In this document: in pieces, positions 32,994 to 43,507 of the stretch
How the letters are laid out: each line of letters opens with the position of its first letter
Position numbering within the stretch: position 1 is the first letter of the stretch
Assembly: GCF_003260125.1 (NCBI RefSeq)
Contig: NZ_QHKO01000004.1
Coordinates: forward strand, 1-64,000
Source of the DNA: Lujinxingia litoralis
GTDB lineage: Bacteria; Myxococcota_A; Bradymonadia; Bradymonadales; Bradymonadaceae
DNA: 64,000 nucleotides
Direction: 5' to 3'
Program-made: the position numbers and the translations under genes
Notes under the pieces: generated by a model
What the model was told of the DNA's origin: nothing
The model's input: the letters and a program-made list of their open reading frames with translations, nothing else
The model's database searches: none

Positions 32994-35144
32994 ATGAATC
33001 GTTCTTGGCTCCACTTCTTTGCCCCGGCCGTCCACGCTTCGGACAGCCACTCGGTCCGCGTGCCCCGGCACGCCCTGCAACTCAACGGCGCCTACCTTAT
33101 CCGGGTAGGCCTGCTCGCGGCTGCACTCATCGGGCTTCTGGCCCTGTACTTCGGTGCGCTGATTCTCTGCGTGGCCGCCAGCGTGGTCGTGGTCAAGCAC
33201 GCCTTAAGCGGCCCTATTCACCTCGACGACTGGCTCTTAGGCGCGCTGACCCTGACGGTCTTTCTGCCCCTGGCCCTGGTGCTGATCAAAGGGCTCTTTC
33301 ACCGCCAGACCGTCGATCGCTCGCAGTTCATCGAACTCAACGCCGAACACGAGCCCGAGCTCTTTCGCTTTCTCACCGATCTGAGCCGACGTGCTGGCGC
33401 GCCCCTGCCACACAAGGTCTACGCCTGCCCCCAGGTCAACGCCGGGGTGTTCTATGACACCTCCTTGCTCAACCTGATCTTCCCGGTGCGCAAAAATCTG
33501 CTCATCGGACTGGGGCTGATCAACACCCTGAATCGAACCGAGCTGGAGGCGGTGCTGGCCCACGAACTGGGGCACTTCTCCCAGCGCTCCATGCGCCTGA
33601 GCCACTACGTCTACGTGGTCGCCCAGGTGCTGCGCCAACTGGTCGAGGGCCACGACCCGATCGACCGGGCCCTGGCACGCGCACGCACCCGCTGGCACCG
33701 CGGCCTGGGCATCCCCTTTGGCCTGGAGCTGGCCACGCGCCTGGTGCGTGCCATCGCTCGCCGCGCACTCGCTGCGCTGGAGCGCCTGGACGCCTCGGTG
33801 AGCCGTCAGATGGAACTTCATGCCGACCGCGTGGCCGTGCGCCTGACCGGGAGCGATGCCCTGATCCACGCGCTCAAACGCGCCGACTGGGCAGACCGCT
33901 GCTACTCTCAGACCCGCTACGACCTGGAACAGGCCGCCGACCAGGGCATGCGCACCAACGACTTTTTTGTGCATCACAGCGCCTTGATGGACGCCATGCG
34001 CGAGCGCCTCGGCGACCCGACACTCGGGCAACCTCCCACACTTCCCACCGACCCGACACGCTTTGAATGGGTCTTCGATCCGCAGCATACCGAGGAGCGC
34101 GCTGACCTCTTCGACTCGCACCCGCCCCACCACGTGCGTGAGGCCCACGCCCGTATGCGCTACGAACGCACCTCCTTTGACGAGCGCTCCGCCTGGACCC
34201 TCTTCGAGACGCCCGAGAACCTGCGCCAGGCGCTGACCCGCACCTACAACGCCGCCGAGTTCGGCGACCCTGCTCCCACGCACTCCGCCGACTCTCTGCA
34301 GCGCCACCTGGCCGGGGAGCACGACGAGATCCTGCTCAGCCCCCGCGAGAGCGTGGTCTTTGGACATCGCTACGTGGAGTTCGGCAACCTCGACGAGGTC
34401 TTTGCCGCCGCCGAGCACGAAGAGAGCAGCGACGCAGAGATCGCGCAGTGGCTCCACGAGCTCATCGGCCCCACGCTCGATCAGGCCAGCGCCCGCCTGG
34501 AGCGCCAGCTCCCTCACCTGATCCGCCAGCCCGTCGCCGCCCAGGGACACGCTCGCCCCCTGCGCAGCCCGGCCACCACCCAGCCCTGCCCTCCCGGAGT
34601 CGATTGCGAGCGTGACCCGGAGAAGGAGCGCCGCTGGTTCGCTCAGCTCGATGCCGACCTGATGCACGCCCACCTGGTCATCGCCAGCCGTCTGGACCCG
34701 GCACTCGCCACGGAACTCCGCCAGCGCTACCTCTTTCACGATCACCTCCAGCAGCTTGCCCGCTGGATGCGTCACCAGTCGCCTGCGTTGGCCCGGGTCA
34801 CCCACCTGGTCTCCGAAACTCAACTTGACGACGACGCCCTACAATGGATCTTCGAGACCCTGGTCGGCACCCACGCCACCTTTTACCAGGCCCTGCACCC
34901 GGAGCTACCCCTGCCCGAGATGCACGGCGTGGACGCCCACGAGAACCTGCGCCAACGCGTACTCGCCGAACCTCTGATCGACCTCACTCCGGTCATGGAA
35001 GGACGACTCGAGCACACCTGGCTCAACGCATTTGTGGCGCAGTGGCAACAGGCCAGCGAGCGCGTCGACCACCTGCGCCGAAAGAGTCTGGGCGCGATGT
35101 TGGTTTACCAGCGTGAGCTCGTGGCCCGCTGGGATGCCCGCTGA
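32994..35144 (+). CDS. Large M48-family membrane metalloprotease
   Basis: A 716-residue inner-membrane zinc protease. Two hydrophobic segments (about 36-70 and 82-102) precede the catalytic HELGH at 190-194; the third zinc ligand is probably the Glu of SRQMELHADRVAV. This is the HtpX/Ste24-like M48 arrangement. The extra 400 C-terminal residues contain DSHPPHHVREAHARMRYERT (the conserved S-x-H-P-P-x-x-x-R of M48 substrates side) and a long helical part unlike HtpX. Roles in membrane protein quality control are known for the family. ATG 32994 has GGGAGG 6 nt upstream. The small anchored protein at 35178 is probably co-transcribed. Confidence 0.88.
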   Translation: MNRSWLHFFAPAVHASDSHSVRVPRHALQLNGAYLIRVGLLAAALIGLLALYFGALILCVAASVVVVKHALSGPIHLDDWLLGALTLTVFLPLALVLIKGLFHRQTVDRSQFIELNAEHEPELFRFLTDLSRRAGAPLPHKVYACPQVNAGVFYDTSLLNLIFPVRKNLLIGLGLINTLNRTELEAVLAHELGHFSQRSMRLSHYVYVVAQVLRQLVEGHDPIDRALARARTRWHRGLGIPFGLELATRLVRAIARRALAALERLDASVSRQMELHADRVAVRLTGSDALIHALKRADWADRCYSQTRYDLEQAADQGMRTNDFFVHHSALMDAMRERLGDPTLGQPPTLPTDPTRFEWVFDPQHTEERADLFDSHPPHHVREAHARMRYERTSFDERSAWTLFETPENLRQALTRTYNAAEFGDPAPTHSADSLQRHLAGEHDEILLSPRESVVFGHRYVEFGNLDEVFAAAEHEESSDAEIAQWLHELIGPTLDQASARLERQLPHLIRQPVAAQGHARPLRSPATTQPCPPGVDCERDPEKERRWFAQLDADLMHAHLVIASRLDPALATELRQRYLFHDHLQQLARWMRHQSPALARVTHLVSETQLDDDALQWIFETLVGTHATFYQALHPELPLPEMHGVDAHENLRQRVLAEPLIDLTPVMEGRLEHTWLNAFVAQWQQASERVDHLRRKSLGAMLVYQRELVARWDAR

Positions 35145-35177
35145 GCCTCTGACCGCCCCTTCTAACCCGACGTCTTC

Positions 35178-35672
35178 ATGCCTGTACGCATCAAAGCCAG
35201 CTGGATCTGGACCGCCTGCGCCATCCTCATTCTCCTCTCCCTCGTGCTTCCCCGGGTCGACATGTCGATCCAGCACGAAAGCCCCCGGGCCCAGGCGACC
35301 TTCGATCCCTTCGACCCGGCCATCATTGAGCTTGAGGAGCACCTGACCCGCGGCGATCTGGGAGACTGGGAGGTCGCCGAAGCTCGTCGGCAATTGCCCC
35401 TCTTAAAGGCGCGTGCGCTCGCCAGGGTCGGTCCGATGACCCCGGTGGAGATGAAGCGCACCGCCGAAATGTTGGCGGACTACGCGCCCCAGATCGCCTC
35501 CCAGAGCGAGGGCTCTGCGCAGGCGCTACGCGCCCACCGCGATACCCTGCTCGCCAGTGAGCTGCCTCGCCTCCAACCCGAACGCATCACCCGGGCCCTC
35601 GAAGCGACGCGCCAGAGCTTCGAGAGCGCCGCCTCCACACAGGAAGCGGCGCTCTCCAACACCTCAAACTAA
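35178..35672 (+). CDS. Small membrane-anchored protein
   Basis: A 164-residue protein with one N-terminal hydrophobic segment (IWTACAILILLSLVLP, residues 9-25) and a soluble helical remainder rich in Ala, Glu and Arg. The segment lacks a signal-peptidase site, so it is probably an anchor with the rest outside the cytoplasm. I do not recognise a family. It follows the M48 protease gene by 33 bp and ends 20 bp from the convergent pckA. A role as a partner of the protease is possible from context only. No clear Shine-Dalgarno is visible. Confidence 0.65.
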   Translation: MPVRIKASWIWTACAILILLSLVLPRVDMSIQHESPRAQATFDPFDPAIIELEEHLTRGDLGDWEVAEARRQLPLLKARALARVGPMTPVEMKRTAEMLADYAPQIASQSEGSAQALRAHRDTLLASELPRLQPERITRALEATRQSFESAASTQEAALSNTSN

Positions 35673-35692
35673 GCTATCAAGCCCGGGGGGGC

Positions 35693-37288
35693 TTAGCCCT
35701 TCAGCGAGGGCGCTGCTTTGAGAATCGCCTCCCCGGCCTGATCGGCGTACTGCTCAAAGTTCGTCTCAAAGAGCCCCACCAACTTGCGCGCAGTGGCATC
35801 AAAGGCCTCGCCATCGGCCCAGGTCTGTTTAGGGACCAGCACCTCGGAGGGCACCCCTTCCACCTGCGTGACGACGTCGAGCTTAAAGTAGGGATCGAGC
35901 ACCGTCGGCGCCTCGGCCAGCGCGCCGGTGTTGATGGCATCAATGATGGCACGGGTGTACTTCAGCTTCATGCGCTTGCCCGTCCCGTAGGCCCCGCCGG
36001 TCCAGCCGGTGTTGACCAGCCAGGCGTTGGCGCCGTGCTGACGCATCTTCTCGGCCAGAAGCTCGGCGTAGCGCATCGGGTGCCACACCAAAAACGCCGC
36101 GCCAAAGCATGCCGAGAAGGTCGCGATGGGCTCGGTCACGCCCACCTCCGTGCCGGCAACCTTGGCGGTGTACCCGCTGATGAAGTGGTACATGGCCGCT
36201 TCCGGCGTCAACCGGCTCACCGGCGGCAGCACCCCATACGCATCGCAGGTCAGGAAAATGATGTTCTTGGGATGCCCACCCACGCAGGGAATCTGGGCGC
36301 CGGGCACGTACTCGATCGGGTACGACGTGCGGGTGTTCTCGGTGATCGATTTGTCGGAGTAGTCAACTTCGCGGGTTTCCTGATCGTAGCCCACGTTCTC
36401 CAGCACCGAGCCGTAGCGGATCGCATCGTAGATGATCGGCTCCTGCTCCTGCGAGAGATCGATCGTCTTGGCGTAACACCCGCCCTCAATGTTGAAGACA
36501 CCCGTGTCGGTCCAGCAATGCTCGTCGTCGCCGATCAGCGCGCGCGCCGGATCGGTGGAGAGCGTCGTCTTCCCGGTGCCCGAAAGCCCGAAGAAAAGCG
36601 AAACATCGCCGCGCTCGTTGCCCTGGTTGGCCGAGCAATGCATCGAGAGCACGCCTCGTTTGGGCATCAGGTAATGCATGATGGTGAAGACGCCCTTCTT
36701 CATCTCACCGGCGTAGTCGGTTCCCAGAATCACAAACTCGCCACGCTCAAAGTTCAGCGCCACGCTGGTTTTGGAGGTCACCGACTTGACCCGCGCCGGG
36801 TCGGCAGCGCTGCTTCCGGCATTGAAGATCACATAATCCGGCTCGCCAAAGCTCTCCAGCTCCTCGGCGCTCGGGCGAATCAGCATATTGTGCATAAAGA
36901 GCGCGTGATAGGCACGCGCGCACACAATACGCACCTTGAGCTGGTGCTCTTTATCCCAGCCGGCGTAGCCGTCGATCACGTAGAGCACCGGACGATCGTT
37001 GAGGTACTCAATGGCGGACTTGCGGTTCTGTGCAAACTCCTCGGGGCTCATCTCGATGTTGACGTCGCCCCACCAGATGTCGTTCTGGCTGGTGGCCTCG
37101 CGCACCAGGCGCTTGTCCTTGGGGCTACGTCCGGTCTTCTCACCGGAGAAGGCCATCAACGCTCCACTTGAGGCGATCGCCGCCCCCGGATCGTTCTGAA
37201 TCGCCATCTCGTAGAGGCGAGCTACGCTGGGGTTTCGCAACACCTGGGGACCGTCGATGCCGTACCCTTTCAAGTCGACCTTGCTCAT
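35693..37288 (-). CDS. pckA: Phosphoenolpyruvate carboxykinase (ATP)
   Basis: A 531-residue cytoplasmic enzyme that converts oxaloacetate and ATP to phosphoenolpyruvate, CO2 and ADP. The P-loop GLSGTGKTTLSTDP, the substrate-binding GRSPKDKRLV region, the metal-binding KKGVFTIMHYLMPKRGVLSM and HCSAN segments, and the C-terminal NTGWTGGAYGTGKRMKL are all present. Length is normal. ATG 37288 has AGGTGA just upstream; a longer ORF to 37375 has no support. With glpX it provides the two key gluconeogenic steps. It stands alone between two other transcription units. Confidence 0.98.
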   Translation of the reverse strand: MSKVDLKGYGIDGPQVLRNPSVARLYEMAIQNDPGAAIASSGALMAFSGEKTGRSPKDKRLVREATSQNDIWWGDVNIEMSPEEFAQNRKSAIEYLNDRPVLYVIDGYAGWDKEHQLKVRIVCARAYHALFMHNMLIRPSAEELESFGEPDYVIFNAGSSAADPARVKSVTSKTSVALNFERGEFVILGTDYAGEMKKGVFTIMHYLMPKRGVLSMHCSANQGNERGDVSLFFGLSGTGKTTLSTDPARALIGDDEHCWTDTGVFNIEGGCYAKTIDLSQEQEPIIYDAIRYGSVLENVGYDQETREVDYSDKSITENTRTSYPIEYVPGAQIPCVGGHPKNIIFLTCDAYGVLPPVSRLTPEAAMYHFISGYTAKVAGTEVGVTEPIATFSACFGAAFLVWHPMRYAELLAEKMRQHGANAWLVNTGWTGGAYGTGKRMKLKYTRAIIDAINTGALAEAPTVLDPYFKLDVVTQVEGVPSEVLVPKQTWADGEAFDATARKLVGLFETNFEQYADQAGEAILKAAPSLKG

Positions 37289-37404
37289 GAAGTCACCTTT
37301 GCGTTCTGCATACCTTTTGAGAATTCTCACCCACACCCAATGGCCGCCGGCGGCGGCTGGCCGCACACTAATCACCGGTCCCGGGGCCGGTCAAGTACGC
37401 CTCT

Positions 37405-38814
37405 TTATCCGTGCGAAGACTCCTCGTCGGCCGACTCCACCCCGTATTTTTCCAATTTGTAGTAGAGCGCGCTGGACTTAATCCCCAACAAGCGTGCCGT
37501 CTCCGCCTTCACGCCGCCGGCTTTTTCCAGGGCCGCGACAATCAAGGCACGCTCCAACTCCTCCAGCACCTCGGGAAGACTGGAGGCCTCAACCGCCGCC
37601 AGATCCACACCACTGGCCGCCCCCCGACTCCCGCCCAGCACCGGTGGAAGGTCCCCCACGCCGATCGTCTCGCCACGGGCAAAGACCAGCGCGTGCTCAA
37701 TCACATTCTCCAACTCCCGCACGTTGCCCGGCCACTCATAACGCTTGAGCAACGCCATGGCCTCCGCCCCAATGCGCGTGGCCGAGGAGCGGGTACGCCG
37801 GGCCAACTTCTCCACAAAATGCGCCGCCAGATCGGGCACATCCTCGCGTCGCGCGCGCAGCGGGGGAAGCTCCACCGGAATAATATGCAGCCGGTAGAAA
37901 AGATCCTCGCGAAACCGCCCCTGAGCCACCTCCGCCCGCAGATCCCGGTGCGTGGCCGTCACCACCCGAACATCGGCTTTTAGCGTCGCCTCGCCACCGA
38001 CCCGCTCGAACTCGCGCTCCTGCAGAACCCGCAACAACTTCAGCTGCGTGGCCGGCTGAATATCGCCGATTTCATCCAGAAAGATCGTCCCCCCTTCGGC
38101 CAATTCAAATCGACCCAGCCGACGTTTATGCGCTCCGGTAAAGGCCCCCTTCTCGTGACCAAAGAGCTCACTCTCCAGCAGGTTCTCGGCCAACGCCGAA
38201 CAGTTGACCTTCACAAAGGGCCCCGCCGCCCGGGCACTGGCCTTATGAATGGCCCGCGCGACCAGCTCCTTACCCGTACCCGATTCGCCGTGGATGTAGA
38301 CCGTGGAGTCGCTGCCGGCCACGCGCCGGACCCGCTCCAATATGGTCGCCATCGCCGCGGAGTCACCCACAATGGCCTCATCAAATCCGCGCGCGGCGTC
38401 TTCCCGAAGCATCGCGTTCTCTTCGACCAGGCGCTCGGCCCGGGCCCGCTCCGCCCCCACCTCCAGCGCCCGGCTGACCTTGGCCCGCAATAAGTCCGGC
38501 GGAAAAGGCTTGGGCAAAAAATCAAACGCTCCGGCCTGCATCGCCGCCACCGCGGTCTCAATGCTGCCAAACGCCGTGATCATGATCACCAGCGCCTCCG
38601 GCCTGGCCTCGCGCACCCCGGCCAGGACCTGCATCCCGTCGACGCCCTCCATCTTCAGGTCGGTGATGACCAGCTCCGGGTGCTCCTGCCTGAAGATCTC
38701 AAGCCCCTTCACCCCACCGGAGGCCGCCAGCGCCGTGTGCCCCATACGCTCAAGCACCTGCACCACGCCCTCGCGCAGCGTGTCGTTATCTTCGACCACC
38801 AACACCTTTGCCAT
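37405..38814 (-). CDS. Sigma-54-dependent response regulator (NtrC-like)
   Basis: A 469-residue regulator. Receiver domain 1-120 with phospho-acceptor D52 (ITDLKMEG) and FLPKPF lysine; AAA+ domain with Walker A GESGTGKE and the sigma-54-contact loop GAFTGA, plus FLDEIGD; C-terminal Fis-type helix-turn-helix ([20 protein letters not shown]). It activates sigma-54 promoters when phosphorylated. The start ATG 38814 has GGGAG 7 nt upstream; the ATG at 38820 is too close to it. The kinase gene is 31 bp upstream in the same strand, so they form a pair. Target genes are not evident here. Confidence 0.95.
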   Translation of the reverse strand: MAKVLVVEDNDTLREGVVQVLERMGHTALAASGGVKGLEIFRQEHPELVITDLKMEGVDGMQVLAGVREARPEALVIMITAFGSIETAVAAMQAGAFDFLPKPFPPDLLRAKVSRALEVGAERARAERLVEENAMLREDAARGFDEAIVGDSAAMATILERVRRVAGSDSTVYIHGESGTGKELVARAIHKASARAAGPFVKVNCSALAENLLESELFGHEKGAFTGAHKRRLGRFELAEGGTIFLDEIGDIQPATQLKLLRVLQEREFERVGGEATLKADVRVVTATHRDLRAEVAQGRFREDLFYRLHIIPVELPPLRARREDVPDLAAHFVEKLARRTRSSATRIGAEAMALLKRYEWPGNVRELENVIEHALVFARGETIGVGDLPPVLGGSRGAASGVDLAAVEASSLPEVLEELERALIVAALEKAGGVKAETARLLGIKSSALYYKLEKYGVESADEESSHG

Positions 38815-38845
38815 ACTCATTCTCCCGGGCGCTCCCGCGCCAAGT

Positions 38846-40345
38846 TCAACCCAACCACCCCTCGGGCACCTTCGGATGCGGAGACGTCTGCGCAAGGCTC
38901 TCATCAAAGGGCCAACTCAACCCCACCCGGGTGCCCCGGCCTACCTGGCTCTCAATGCGCAACTCTCCGCCGTGCTTCTCAATGATCTGACGCGTCAACG
39001 CGAGTCCCAATCCGCTGCCTTTTTCCCGGGTGGTAAAAAAAGGAGTGCTCAGCTCTGCCAACTTCTCCGGTTCAATACCAGGCCCCTCATCGATCACACT
39101 CACCACGCAGCGTTGCACCTGGTCGCCCTGGACAACCACTCGCACCGACGCGCCGCTCCCGCTGGCCTGATACGCATTGCGCACCACGTTGAGCACCGCC
39201 CGACGCAGCCGGCTTTTATCACCGGTCCACACCACCTGGTCGGCCCCTTCAATGTGGAGCGTGCACCCCACCTGCAGACATTCCCCCGCGAGCAACTCGG
39301 AAATCTCCTGGAGCATCTCGGCAGCCTCAAAACGCTCCGGTCGAATCTCACTCGGCCGCGCAAAGGCCAAAAAGTCCGTAACCACACGCTCCAGATAATC
39401 GAGTTCCCGCACGATCTTCTCGAGCATCTTTAACTTCTCGTCCTCACCCTCGTGGTCGAGCTCCTCGCGCAGCAGACCGCAGAAGAGCTTCATGCCTCCC
39501 AGCGGATTGCGGACCTCGTGCGCGATGCCGGCGAGCATCATCCGCATGTGCGCATCCCGGGCCACCACCGACTGGCGCATGTCTTCGAAGGCCCCCATTA
39601 AAAAGGCGATCTCCCGGGGCCCCGACGCCGGATGCTCCACGCTGACCAGGGGGCGCGTCAGCTCCCCCTGAGCCACCCGCTCCACCCCGCTGACCAGACG
39701 GCGCACCGGCCGCAAAAGCCCGGCCGAAAAGAAGATCGCGACCACCACCACAATCCCCACACCGAACACCCCCAACCCGGCGAGCGACGCCCCGAAGTCT
39801 CCCAGGAGCTCAAAATGGGTGGCGCTGGCCACGACCACGATCATCGCCACCGCCCGGCCCTCCAAGAGCACCGGCACAAAGGCCCTTTTATGACGCTCCC
39901 CATCCCGACTCCGAAACATCGGGCTGGTGCGCGCCTGACCGTCCTCAAAACTGCGTTCAATCTCCAGGCGGTCGGTCTCCAGCTCAAACATCGACTGGCC
40001 AAAGCCCACCCGGGGCTCAGTATCTACCAGGCTCTCCAACTCGGCGTTGACGAGCAGCAGACGACGCGCCCCGGTGGCCGCCCGGGTCGCTTCCAGGCGC
40101 TGACTCATACGCGCTCGCACCCGCTCCATCGTGCCATCCAACCGCTCAAGTTGTGCGGCGTCGATTCCTTCGCTGAGTTCGGCCGAGACGCCCTGGCCAA
40201 TGGCCATCAGCCGACGACCGACCTCTTCTTCCAGGCCGCGCTCCGCGCTGACCCAGGCCAGGGCGATCATCGCGCCGATGATCAACACCGTGGGCACCAC
40301 AAAGGCCGCGATCATCTGCGTACGCAGTGAACCTCGTTGTTTCAC
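38846..40345 (-). CDS. Membrane sensor histidine kinase (NtrB/AtoS-like)
   Basis: A 499-residue kinase. Transmembrane helices at about 10-32 and 188-211 enclose a periplasmic sensor of about 155 residues; a HAMP-type linker follows ([18 protein letters not shown]). The H-box is [12 protein letters not shown] (H276), the N-box [10 protein letters not shown], the G1 box DEGPGI and the G2 box GSGLGLAL. It phosphorylates the response regulator encoded 31 bp downstream. GTG start at 40345 with GGGAG 8 nt upstream. The sensor domain resembles no family I can name. Confidence 0.94.
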   Translation of the reverse strand: MKQRGSLRTQMIAAFVVPTVLIIGAMIALAWVSAERGLEEEVGRRLMAIGQGVSAELSEGIDAAQLERLDGTMERVRARMSQRLEATRAATGARRLLLVNAELESLVDTEPRVGFGQSMFELETDRLEIERSFEDGQARTSPMFRSRDGERHKRAFVPVLLEGRAVAMIVVVASATHFELLGDFGASLAGLGVFGVGIVVVVAIFFSAGLLRPVRRLVSGVERVAQGELTRPLVSVEHPASGPREIAFLMGAFEDMRQSVVARDAHMRMMLAGIAHEVRNPLGGMKLFCGLLREELDHEGEDEKLKMLEKIVRELDYLERVVTDFLAFARPSEIRPERFEAAEMLQEISELLAGECLQVGCTLHIEGADQVVWTGDKSRLRRAVLNVVRNAYQASGSGASVRVVVQGDQVQRCVVSVIDEGPGIEPEKLAELSTPFFTTREKGSGLGLALTRQIIEKHGGELRIESQVGRGTRVGLSWPFDESLAQTSPHPKVPEGWLG

Positions 40346-40460
40346 ACTTCAACTCCCGTGATTGCTCCCTTAAAAGGGGCACCGGATTGACACCTTTCTT
40401 GCGCCAACGCTATCCTTCCCGAGGCCTTGAGATCAATTGCTGGCATGTTTCTGAGGACCC

Positions 40461-43433
40461 ATGACTGACGCGGAGAACAAGCCTGTGGAGGGCGACACGC
40501 CGTCCGAGGACGCTCCCGCGGCACAGGAGCACGAAGCATCTTCCTCGCAGGCCTCTCCCCGACACACCCTCCCGGGCCTGGGCGCGCTACGCCCCAAGAG
40601 CCCGCCGGGCTCGCTCTCGGAGCGCCTACGCGGGCTCAGTGCAAAGCGAACTCCCCCACGACATTCCGCGGCCAAAGAAGAACCCGAGGTCCCCGCCGCG
40701 CCCCCCCTCCCTGACGTCGCCCCCCTCAGCGACACCCCCCTTCCTCCCACCATCGAAGTGCCACGAGAAACCAACCCCGAAGCGAGTGAGGCCGATAAAG
40801 CCCCGCTCGACGAGCATTCACGCGCTGTCGACACGCAGCGAAAAACGATGCTCAGCCACGCATTCGACTCCGAACTCGCCACCCCGACCTCCGAGGCGTC
40901 ACAAGACGAGGCGGTGGAGACGTCGGCCCCCTCACTCGACCAGGTCGCTCCGGTGGAGCAGGATCCCGGCGAACCCGAGGAGTCCGCAGACGCCGAGAAC
41001 TCCGCAGACGCCGAGGGCGACGCGCCCGAAGACCCGCCTGTTGTCGGCGAAGCCACCGAGATCGCGGACTCGCCACTCGAGAGCCTCGAACCGACAGCTC
41101 GGGAGGACGATGATCCTCCCTTTGTCGGCGAAGCCACCGAGATCGCGGACTCCCCGCTCGAGAGCCTTGAACCGACAGCTCGGGAGGACGATGATCCTCC
41201 CTTTGTCGGCGAAGCCACCGAGATCGCGGACTCCCCGCTCGAGAGCCTCGAACCGACAGCTCGGGAGGACGATGATCCTCCTTTTGTCGGCGAAGCTACC
41301 GAAATCGCAGACTCGCCGCTCGATCTTCATAGCGCCGCCGACCAGGAGGACGAAGACTCGCCCTTTGTCGGCGAGGCCACCGAGATCGCGGACTCGCCAC
41401 TCGAGAGCCTCGAACCGACCGACGATCTCGACGATGAACACACTGAGATCGCCGAGAGCATCTTCGCGACAGGCGACGCGCCACCTTCCGCCGCTCGCAG
41501 CGATGCATCGATCACGGTTGCCACGCACGACTCCGAACCCTTTGCGTCCACCCAGCTCTCCTCGGTCGAAGAACTCGCCCGCGGCGACCGCCAGCGCAAC
41601 GCCTCCCGCCAGGCTAAGACGAGCGACCCCTCCGATGACTTCGCCGCCCAGGCCACCGAAGTCTTCTCCAGTCCTTTTGAATCGGACCCGGTCTGCCCCC
41701 GCATCTCCACATTGAGTGGGCCCACCGCCGGTCAGGAGTTTTTGGTTAACCGTCTGCGCTCCACCGTGGGACGCGGCACCGACAACTCCATCGTGGTGCC
41801 CGACCTCTCCATGAGCCGTAAGCACTTCGAGATCATTCAGCAGCATGATGACACGTTCATGGTGCGCGATCTGATGTCGGTGAACGGTACCGCGGTCAAC
41901 GGCGTCAAGGTTCGCGAAGCCGACCTCTTTCACGGCGATCGCATTGAGACCGGCCAGAGCATCTTCCAATTTGTCATCCCCGGCGGACAACCCACCGAAA
42001 GTCGCCAGCGAAGGCTTCTCCCGGCGGCGTCGACACGCACCGCCAATGGCGTCCCCGCCTCGGCTCCCTCACCGGTCGCAGGCCGGGCCCCCCGCCGCCT
42101 CGACAAGGTATTGGTGGGAGTAACCGTCGGCGCGGCCCTGCTCTGCCTGCCCCTGGTCGGGCTTATCGCACACCTGGCACTCTCCGAAGACGAGCCCGCC
42201 GCGGTCACCGCACCACAGCACGTCGATAGTGGCGCACGCGCCCTCTACCTGGAGGGCGTCGACGCCATCAAACACCGCCAGTGGGACGACGCCCGCGCAC
42301 TCTTCGAAAAGGCCGCCCAGGCAGATCCGGAGTTTGGCCAGGTGGATGCCCAACTTGAGCGCATCAACGTTGAGAAACGCGCGCAGGCCACGGTGGAGCG
42401 CGCCCGCGAAAAGGTCGATGCCCTCGACGATGCGCTGCTCGCCGAGGTTCAGGCCATCCCACGCGAGAGCGTCTACCACAGCGAAGCACAATCGCTGATT
42501 CGCCTGGCCCGTCAGGGCGAGGTGCACGGCACCTTTGAACGCGCCCGACGCGCTTTTGAAGCCGAAGACTGGGTCACAAGTCGTCAGGAAACCCTGGAGC
42601 TTCTCTCGATCTCACCCCAGCACGAAGGTGGGCGCCAGCTTCTCAAAGATCTCGACGCCACCGAAGCCCGACTCAAAGCCGAAGCCGAAGCTCAAGCCCA
42701 GGCCCAGGCGCAAGCCCAGGCCCAGGCGCAAGCTCGCGCGCAATCCCGCAGCAACGCCGCCTCGTCGACACGCCGCCCCACCTCAAAGCCCGCGCGGCCC
42801 GAGCTCGACAACCCATTCGCCGACATGCCCGCGGCAGGCAGCACCTCCAAAGCGGCTGCCTCCAATGCCAACTTCACCGCCGGCCTCAACCTCTACCGCC
42901 AGGGCAAGTTCGCTCAAGCCGCAGCCCATTTCGAATCCCTGGCCCGGAGTGCGGGCGGCGCTACCGGAGAGCGCGCCGAACGTACGGCCAACGATATTCG
43001 CACTTTCGAGCGCTCCATCAATCGCGGCGAAGACGCACTGGCTCAAAGCAACTTCGGACAGGCCCTGGAGCACTTCCAGCAAGCCCGCCGAGCGGACCGA
43101 AACGTGGCCAGCGGTCATTACGACGAGCGCACCTCCAAACTCATCGCCGCCGCGCTTGCCGGACAGGGGAACCAGGCCCTGGCCGCCGACAATTACGCCC
43201 GCGCCTACTCCCTGCTCACCCGCGCCCGCGCGCTCTCCACCACCGAGCCCACCACCCGCCGGCTCGCCCTGGCGCTGGAGGAGGAAGCCAACAGCCTCTA
43301 CATTCTCGCCGCCGGACAGCGCGCCAGCGATCCTCAAGCCGCCGCCGCGCTTTGTCGCACGATCCTGACAATGGTCCCCCCCTCCAGCGATAATCACCGG
43401 CGCGCCCGCACCATGCTCGACGAACTCCCCTGA
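40461..43433 (+). CDS. FHA-domain membrane protein with TPR-like C-terminus
   Basis: A 990-residue protein. Residues 1-410 are acidic and disordered, with five 27-residue repeats (about 192-326) each holding VGEATEIADSPLES. An FHA domain follows at 411-500 (STVGRGTDNSIVVPDLSMSR, KHFEI, DLMSVNGTAVNG), a phosphothreonine-binding module. One transmembrane helix lies at about 550-575 (VGAALLCLPLVGLIAHLAL). The rest is helical TPR-like (ALYLEGVDAIKHRQWDDARA) with an Ala/Gln-rich linker. The repeat's TEIADSP threonine could be a phosphosite read by the FHA domain. ATG 40461 has GAGGA 5 nt upstream; divergent from the kinase gene. Confidence 0.85.
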   Translation: MTDAENKPVEGDTPSEDAPAAQEHEASSSQASPRHTLPGLGALRPKSPPGSLSERLRGLSAKRTPPRHSAAKEEPEVPAAPPLPDVAPLSDTPLPPTIEVPRETNPEASEADKAPLDEHSRAVDTQRKTMLSHAFDSELATPTSEASQDEAVETSAPSLDQVAPVEQDPGEPEESADAENSADAEGDAPEDPPVVGEATEIADSPLESLEPTAREDDDPPFVGEATEIADSPLESLEPTAREDDDPPFVGEATEIADSPLESLEPTAREDDDPPFVGEATEIADSPLDLHSAADQEDEDSPFVGEATEIADSPLESLEPTDDLDDEHTEIAESIFATGDAPPSAARSDASITVATHDSEPFASTQLSSVEELARGDRQRNASRQAKTSDPSDDFAAQATEVFSSPFESDPVCPRISTLSGPTAGQEFLVNRLRSTVGRGTDNSIVVPDLSMSRKHFEIIQQHDDTFMVRDLMSVNGTAVNGVKVREADLFHGDRIETGQSIFQFVIPGGQPTESRQRRLLPAASTRTANGVPASAPSPVAGRAPRRLDKVLVGVTVGAALLCLPLVGLIAHLALSEDEPAAVTAPQHVDSGARALYLEGVDAIKHRQWDDARALFEKAAQADPEFGQVDAQLERINVEKRAQATVERAREKVDALDDALLAEVQAIPRESVYHSEAQSLIRLARQGEVHGTFERARRAFEAEDWVTSRQETLELLSISPQHEGGRQLLKDLDATEARLKAEAEAQAQAQAQAQAQAQARAQSRSNAASSTRRPTSKPARPELDNPFADMPAAGSTSKAAASNANFTAGLNLYRQGKFAQAAAHFESLARSAGGATGERAERTANDIRTFERSINRGEDALAQSNFGQALEHFQQARRADRNVASGHYDERTSKLIAAALAGQGNQALAADNYARAYSLLTRARALSTTEPTTRRLALALEEEANSLYILAAGQRASDPQAAAALCRTILTMVPPSSDNHRRARTMLDELP
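41034..41440 (+). repeat. 81-bp coding repeat array in the FHA protein gene
   Basis: Five units of exactly 81 bp begin at equivalent points 41043, 41124, 41205, 41286 and 41367 (GTCGGCGA). The first three are almost identical, the fourth and fifth diverge in the second half. Each encodes 27 residues with PPFVGEATEIADSPLESLEP or a variant. An isolated related peptide TEVFSSPFES occurs later in the protein. Recent in-frame duplication is evident. Confidence 0.95.
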
Positions 43434-43444
43434 GCCCCAAACCA

Positions 43445-43480
43445 CAAAAAGCCCCTCCGAGTATCGGAGGGGCTTTTATT
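43445..43480. terminator. Bidirectional terminator between convergent genes
   Basis: An 11-bp perfect stem (43450-43460 with 43464-43474, 3-nt loop) has a T-rich tail on the plus strand (TTTTATTT) and five T residues on the minus strand. It serves the FHA gene on the plus strand and the response-regulator gene on the minus strand. Confidence 0.9.
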
Positions 43481-43507
43481 TGAACGTCACCCTGAAACTG
43501 CGTCGCC

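Noticed and set aside
33237..34823. Minus-strand ORF of 528 codons opposite the M48 protease
   Set aside because: The plus strand carries HELGH, transmembrane segments and a strong ribosome site; the antisense peptide has no family features.
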